The notes beneath the pieces were generated by a model. The model was given only the letters and a program-made list of their open reading frames with translations, did not search any database and was not told the origin of the DNA. Source: Flavobacteriales bacterium (GTDB taxonomy: Bacteria; Bacteroidota; Bacteroidia; Flavobacteriales_F; PHOS-HE28). Taken from it: a stretch of DNA of 64,000 nt. The stretch spans positions 319,964 through 383,963 of the forward strand of contig JAHCIA010000001.1 in assembly GCA_026129465.1 (NCBI GenBank). The letters are read 5' to 3'. Of this stretch, positions 60,193 through 64,000 are shown piece by piece (within the stretch, counting starts at the first letter, position 1; every line of letters begins with the position of its first letter). Position numbers and translations under genes: made by a program.

Positions 60193-62022
60193 ATGGGATC
60201 CCTGCTCCAATGGCGAGCAGGGATCCTTTTGCTTGCTCTGGTCTGGCGAACACCGGTGTTGCCACAGGCCGACCGGACCGGGCGCGCATGGGCGGACAGT
60301 GTCTTCCGGACCATGGAGAACGTGTCCTTCGAGCACCATGCGCGCGAATTGGGCACGCTCAACAGCATGCGGGCCATCTATCTGGCGCATGGCGATAGTT
60401 GTAAGCTGGCGCGTGTGGGGTCCTGGCGGGCGAACTGTTTCGATGCGCTGGGACAGTTGGATTCCGCCATTGTCGCCGCCCAGCACGCGCTCACCCATTT
60501 CACCGCGCGTTGTGACAGCATCGCGTACATGTCCATCCAGGTCAACCTGGGCAATACGTTACTGAGCCTGGGCGAGCCCCAGCGCGTTCTGGACATCAGT
60601 GAAGCTGCGCTGGCCTTATGGAATGATGACTGGCCATACGCTGTGGCGCGCAATGGCCTCTACTCCAACCGGGCCATCGCACTGGCCTATCTCGGCGACA
60701 TGCCAGCGTCGCAACAAGGCTTTCGTGACGCGCTGCTTCTGGCCAGGAGGGAAGGGGTGCTGAAGAATGAACTGGACGCGTACGCCAACCTGGGGGCACT
60801 CTTCGGGATGATGGCCGAGGGAGGGAGGCATCCTCATTTTCTGGACAGTTTGTCGTACTACAGCCGCAAGGCTTTGGGCGTATTGAAGCGCATGGAGGAC
60901 CAGCAGGGGATGATGCTGCAGTACAGCAACCTGGCCGGGGCCGCAAAGGACCGCAAGCGTTACCGCGAAGCGCTCCAGTACCTGGACTCCACCTTGCGCA
61001 TCGCGCGGCCCCTGGGGCGTTTGGACATGCGCACCACGGTGGCCGGCATGCGCGCGGACAGCTACCGTGGGCTGGGGCGCTTGGACAGCGCGCTCTTCTA
61101 TTTGCAGGAGTTTGTCACGTTGAAGGATTCGCTCCTCAACACGGAGAAGGTCAAGGCCATCGCCGACGTGCAGGAGAAGTACGAGAGCGAGAAGAAGGCG
61201 CGGACCATCACCGAACTGCAGGTACAGAAACTTGACAGCGACCTGCGGCAGGAAGGCCTCAAGCGCACGCGCAACATCTACCTCTTCACCGGGATCGGTG
61301 TGCTGATGATGGCCGGTGGCCTGTGGAGCCGCCTGCGTTATGTGCATCGCTCACGGGCCGCCATCCGCAAGGAAAAGGAGGTCAGTGAAGGATTGCTGCT
61401 GAACATCCTGCCGGGCGAGGTGGCGGAGGAGTTGAAGGCCAAGGGATCGGCCGATGCCCAGCTCTTCGACCAGGTCACCGTGCTCTTCACGGATTTCAAA
61501 GGCTTCACCGCCCTCAGTGAACTACTGGGGCCGAAGGAACTGGTGCGGGACATCCACGAGTGCTTCTCCGCCTTCGACCACATCATGGCCCGCTACGGCA
61601 TTGAGAAGATCAAGACCATCGGCGATGCCTACATGGCCGCCGGTGGCCTGCCCACGCCCAATGCCAGCCATGCGCGTGACGCGATCATGGCCGCCCTGGA
61701 GATCCGTGATTTCATCGAGCTGGGCAAGGCGGCGAAGGTGGCCATGGGACTGCCCTTCTTCGAGATCCGCATCGGCATCCACACCGGCCCGGTGGTGGCT
61801 GGGATCGTGGGCGTGAAGAAATTCCAGTACGACATCTGGGGCGACACGGTGAACACCGCCAGCCGCATGGAAAGCAGCGGCGAAGTGGGGCGTGTGAACA
61901 TCAGTGAGGCCACCCATGCGCTGGTGAAGGACCTGCCGGGCCTCGTCTTCACCCCGCGAGGCAGGGTACAGGCCAAGGGCAAGGGCGAGATGGAGATGTT
62001 CTTCGTGGAGCGCGCCATGTGA
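60193..62022 (+). CDS. TPR-containing adenylate/guanylate cyclase (class III)
   Basis: 609 residues. A signal-like helix (GSLLQWRAGILLLALVWRT), TPR units over about residues 40-340 (ALGQLDSAIVAAQHALTHF, YREALQYLDSTLRIARPLG), a TM helix near residue 366 (IYLFTGIGVLMMAGGLWSRL), and a C-terminal class III cyclase: VTVLFTDFKGFTALSELLG (metal Asp), IKTIGDAYMAAGG, GIHTGPVVAGIVG and WGDTVNTASRMESSG. The product, cAMP or cGMP, cannot be read. Its catalytic end is nearly repeated in the truncated copy at 63390. Confidence 0.93.
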   Translation: MGSLLQWRAGILLLALVWRTPVLPQADRTGRAWADSVFRTMENVSFEHHARELGTLNSMRAIYLAHGDSCKLARVGSWRANCFDALGQLDSAIVAAQHALTHFTARCDSIAYMSIQVNLGNTLLSLGEPQRVLDISEAALALWNDDWPYAVARNGLYSNRAIALAYLGDMPASQQGFRDALLLARREGVLKNELDAYANLGALFGMMAEGGRHPHFLDSLSYYSRKALGVLKRMEDQQGMMLQYSNLAGAAKDRKRYREALQYLDSTLRIARPLGRLDMRTTVAGMRADSYRGLGRLDSALFYLQEFVTLKDSLLNTEKVKAIADVQEKYESEKKARTITELQVQKLDSDLRQEGLKRTRNIYLFTGIGVLMMAGGLWSRLRYVHRSRAAIRKEKEVSEGLLLNILPGEVAEELKAKGSADAQLFDQVTVLFTDFKGFTALSELLGPKELVRDIHECFSAFDHIMARYGIEKIKTIGDAYMAAGGLPTPNASHARDAIMAALEIRDFIELGKAAKVAMGLPFFEIRIGIHTGPVVAGIVGVKKFQYDIWGDTVNTASRMESSGEVGRVNISEATHALVKDLPGLVFTPRGRVQAKGKGEMEMFFVERAM

Positions 62023-63321
62023 TCACCAGCTCCCATCGATCACACCATCCCCGTGCAGGTCATAGGTTTCCAGGCGCGACCGCAGGACCTCCCGCTGTTC
62101 CGGACTTTCCTTGGTGAGTGACCACCGGGGTCGCTTGAACAGCAGGGTGCGTCCCATGAAACCCAGTGTGTAGAGCGCATCGCCGTGATGGAAGGTCACG
62201 GGCTGTCCTTCGCGCAAGGCCAGGGCGTGGAGGTGCCCGATGTCCTGTTCGCCACGGATGGTGACCAACAGATCTTGCCCGTTCGGTGCCATGCCGCTCT
62301 CTGTGATCAGAAGTCCGTCGGTTGAACAGGATCGGGACCTGGATAATTTGCCAGAGGCCGAGCCCTGCTCATTCAATGGGCGCCGAACCAGCTTGATGGG
62401 ATCGGGTTTCATGGGCGCCGTACCCGGACGAATGACAAAGGCATCGCTGCACAACCAGAAGAGCACCGTGTCCGGGATGGTCACATAGCCCTTCAAGCCC
62501 CAGCTTCCACCCCAGGAATTCAGCGCCACAAGGGTGCTGTCGTTGTCGTATCCCGTGCACACCATGATATGCCCTTCCCGGCCGCTCCAGTCCACAGGAA
62601 GCGGCTCATTCCAGATGAACGGCTTGCCACCGCCCGTTTGAAAACCTTCGTGGAACGTGGGTCCTATGGAAACCAGGAAGATGACCGGTTCGCCCTGGCT
62701 GAGGTGATAGCGCCATTGGGTGTAGTCGCGGTTGTCGATGGCCACCGGGTGGGCCATGCGGTGGCGGTTGGCCGCGTGGGTCACGCTTTCCGGGATCGGT
62801 CTCAGGCATTGGTGTGTGGCGGTGTCGAAGGGGAACTGCCGCCAGGTGACATTGCCCAATGAACAGACCACCTGGATCGCATCGGGCAGGGAGACGCCTT
62901 GGGTGCAATCGGTGAAGCGCTCCATGGAGGCCACCTGGGTGTACACGAATGCCGGGCTGAAGACCGCCGCCGGATCGGCGAGGAATGTCGTGTCGGCCAG
63001 CCTGCCCATGGCCCGGTTCCATTGGAAGGTGGCGAGGCCGTAGCCCAAGGCCCAGCCGCTGCAGGAGGCTTGGGCGAACTGGTCTCCGGCGGGCGGGAAC
63101 CAAGGGGAGAGGTCCACGCTGGGAGGAAGCACATACCCTTTGGGCATGGCGAAGGGGAGTTCCCAAGGGATCTCGAACACCTCCGCGGGCGTGGGAAGCG
63201 CGCCACCTGCGGCACGCGATGCTTCCTGCGCCGCGCAAGGAGGCACCAGATGAAGCCCGGGCAGCAACCCAAGTACATGGATGCCGATGACCCGCTGGAG
63301 GATCGGATCAAAGGAAAACAT
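62023..63321 (-). CDS. Papain-like (C1A-type) cysteine peptidase, exported
   Basis: 432 residues from ATG 63321. Hydrophobic N-terminus (IGIHVLGLLPGLHLVPPCAA), then SVDLSPWFPPAGDQFAQASC with catalytic Cys in ASCSGWALGYG, His in REGHIMVCTGYDND and Asn in ALNSWGGSWGLKGY, the papain triad. A basic region and a 120-residue C-terminal extension (LHALALREGQPVTFHHGDAL) follow. It lies tail-to-tail against the cyclase (adjacent stops) and head-to-head with a truncated cyclase copy; TACCTTGT (63328-63335) is a possible promoter 6 nt upstream. Confidence 0.82.
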   Translation of the reverse strand: MFSFDPILQRVIGIHVLGLLPGLHLVPPCAAQEASRAAGGALPTPAEVFEIPWELPFAMPKGYVLPPSVDLSPWFPPAGDQFAQASCSGWALGYGLATFQWNRAMGRLADTTFLADPAAVFSPAFVYTQVASMERFTDCTQGVSLPDAIQVVCSLGNVTWRQFPFDTATHQCLRPIPESVTHAANRHRMAHPVAIDNRDYTQWRYHLSQGEPVIFLVSIGPTFHEGFQTGGGKPFIWNEPLPVDWSGREGHIMVCTGYDNDSTLVALNSWGGSWGLKGYVTIPDTVLFWLCSDAFVIRPGTAPMKPDPIKLVRRPLNEQGSASGKLSRSRSCSTDGLLITESGMAPNGQDLLVTIRGEQDIGHLHALALREGQPVTFHHGDALYTLGFMGRTLLFKRPRWSLTKESPEQREVLRSRLETYDLHGDGVIDGSW

Positions 63322-63389
63322 CACAGGACAAGGTATCGAGACCTTTGCTATGCCACAGGGAGCAGGTAGCTGAATGCCACCATACCGTC

Positions 63390-63720
63390 TTCGAGATCCA
63401 CATCGGCGTACACAGCGGGCCGGTGGTGGCGGGCATCGTGGGGGTGAAGAAGTTCCAGTATGACATCCGGGGCGACACGGTGAACACCGCGGCGCGCATG
63501 GAGAGCAGCGCGGAGGTTGGGCAGGTGAACAATAGCGAGGCGACATATCGGCTGGTAAAGGATGTTGTCAGTTCTCAGTTGTCGGTTGTCAGTGGGGGGC
63601 AACGGCAGCCGGACAACCGACAACTGAGAACTGACAACCAAGGCATTCACCTTCACCTCCCGTGGCCAGTGGCCGCCAAGGGCAAGGGCGAACTGGAGAT
63701 GTGGTTCGTGGAGCGCGGTG
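63390..63720 (+). pseudogene. Truncated class III cyclase fragment, interrupted by a hairpin repeat
   Basis: Matches the last 87 residues of the full cyclase (61759-62022): FEIHIGVHSGPVVAGIVGVK, FQYDIRGDTVNTAARMESS, EVGQVNNSEATYRLVKD, then AAKGKGELEMWFVERGV. There is nothing of the TPR or TM part, and the 5' end is cut abruptly. After VKD the 75-bp hairpin (63564-63638) interrupts; between it and AAKGKGE, FTFTSRGQ-like codons read in the +1 frame, so at least two frame changes cancel out. The residual open frame (63345-63887) is not a real protein. Confidence 0.8.
63564..63638. repeat. 75-bp perfect-hairpin MITE/REP-like element
   Basis: 27-bp left arm (63564-63590, begins GTTGTCAGTTCTCAGTTGTC) and exact reverse complement at 63612-63638, with a 21-nt loop. 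Each arm contains three GTTGTC/GACAAC units. No transposase in the window. It inserts into the cyclase remnant and does not occur elsewhere in these 64 kb as far as I can see. Confidence 0.85.
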
Positions 63721-63909
63721 TGTGGATCGGAAAGCCCAACAGCAACATGGGCCATGGTGCGGACCCGGTGGCTTCAGCGCGTGATGCTGCGCGATCACCT
63801 CGAGAACTTCGGGCCTTGTCCGGGTCGGCATCCCGGCCAGGGTGGAACGAAGCAGGTGTTCACTGTTGGGGCACTGATCGAGGTTGAGCCATAGCTCACA
63901 TCGCCATGA

Positions 63910-64000
63910 TCACCGCCGCATCAACTTGAAGGCGATGCCCCGGCCCATCTTCTGGAAGATGGCCAGGTCGATCCACACCAGCGCGAAGCCCTCGAGGATG
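63910..64000 (-). CDS. 3' end of a minus-strand gene, cut by the right edge
   Basis: From the right edge the minus frame reads ILEGFALVWIDLAIFQKMGR, then GIAFKLMRR and stop at 63910-63912 (TGA). The amphipathic/hydrophobic ending suggests a membrane-associated protein. Too little is left for a family. Confidence 0.5.
   Translation of the reverse strand, partial: ILEGFALVWIDLAIFQKMGRGIAFKLMRR

Noticed and set aside
63345-63887. Full-length 180-residue ORF as a genuine cyclase-like protein.
   Set aside because: The start lies outside the homologous part, catalytic residues upstream are missing, and the hairpin adds a non-homologous stretch; the frame is only accidentally open.
1-64000. CRISPR array, rRNA or tRNA genes.
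   Set aside because: No regular direct-repeat array was seen and no conserved rRNA stretch or tRNA cloverleaf was recognised by eye.

Overview
The window looks like chromosomal DNA of a GC-rich member of the Bacteroidota, most likely an uncultured flavobacterial-type lineage (inference). The evidence is the presence of secreted proteins with type IX secretion (T9SS) sorting domains, a TonB receptor with a carboxypeptidase-regulatory-like N-terminus, LytS/LytTR signalling, a DUF6787 protein, and many genes preceded by TAnnTTTG-like -7 elements instead of Shine-Dalgarno sequences. No rRNA, tRNA, CRISPR array, transposase or phage structural gene was seen. Both edges cut a gene.

Layout. 0-7 kb: the end of a giant ten-repeat TPR/coiled-coil protein, a thioredoxin-fold lipid/periplasm-type protein and release factor RF3 (prfC). 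7-13 kb: three exported T9SS cargo proteins in a row; two are MAM-like paralogues and the middle one is a PQQ-type sugar dehydrogenase. 13-21 kb: a PhoH-like ATPase, a SiaC phosphoprotein, a small TPR operon, a short paralogue of the first gene, an orphan Vsr endonuclease that overlaps a DUF6787 membrane protein, a beta-propeller lipoprotein and a radical SAM enzyme. 21-30 kb: a 1,234-residue secreted PQQ-dehydrogenase/PKD/PA14 protein, a FecA-like TonB receptor, a propeller protein, a PAP2 phosphatase and an outer-membrane barrel protein. 30-33.4 kb: a light-response cluster of DASH cryptochrome, Fe-S photolyase and DUF2256. 33.4-41 kb: a LytS-type sensor kinase and a LytTR regulator that flank a four-gene membrane operon of unknown function. 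41-46.3 kb: a long repetitive exported protein, another T9SS protein and an M61-like peptidase. 46.3-49.4 kb: a Zur/Fur-like regulator facing a lipoprotein-MerC pair across a short region with two operator-like palindromes, then ClpP, a DUF429 protein and a small CutA-like protein. 49.4-54.6 kb: a TetR-ABC-HlyD-TolC export operon. 54.7-59.7 kb: a PQQ dehydrogenase with UspA, a basic DNA-binding-type protein, mnmH-selD (selenouridine tRNA modification) and OsmC. 59.8-64 kb: a TPR adenylate/guanylate cyclase, a papain-like peptidase, and a truncated second cyclase carrying a 75-bp perfect-hairpin repeat, followed by the end of a minus-strand gene.

The observations most worth a second look are (1) two pairs of 10-bp direct repeats at exact 20-bp spacing on either side of the LytTR regulator gene; (2) the hairpin element inside the truncated cyclase; (3) near-leaderless promoters; (4) a terminator whose tail is the next gene's promoter; (5) the two Zur-like operators; (6) the ABC exporter with a degenerate ATPase site; and (7) the unknown operon between kinase and regulator. 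Functions come from motif recognition by eye; no database search was possible.
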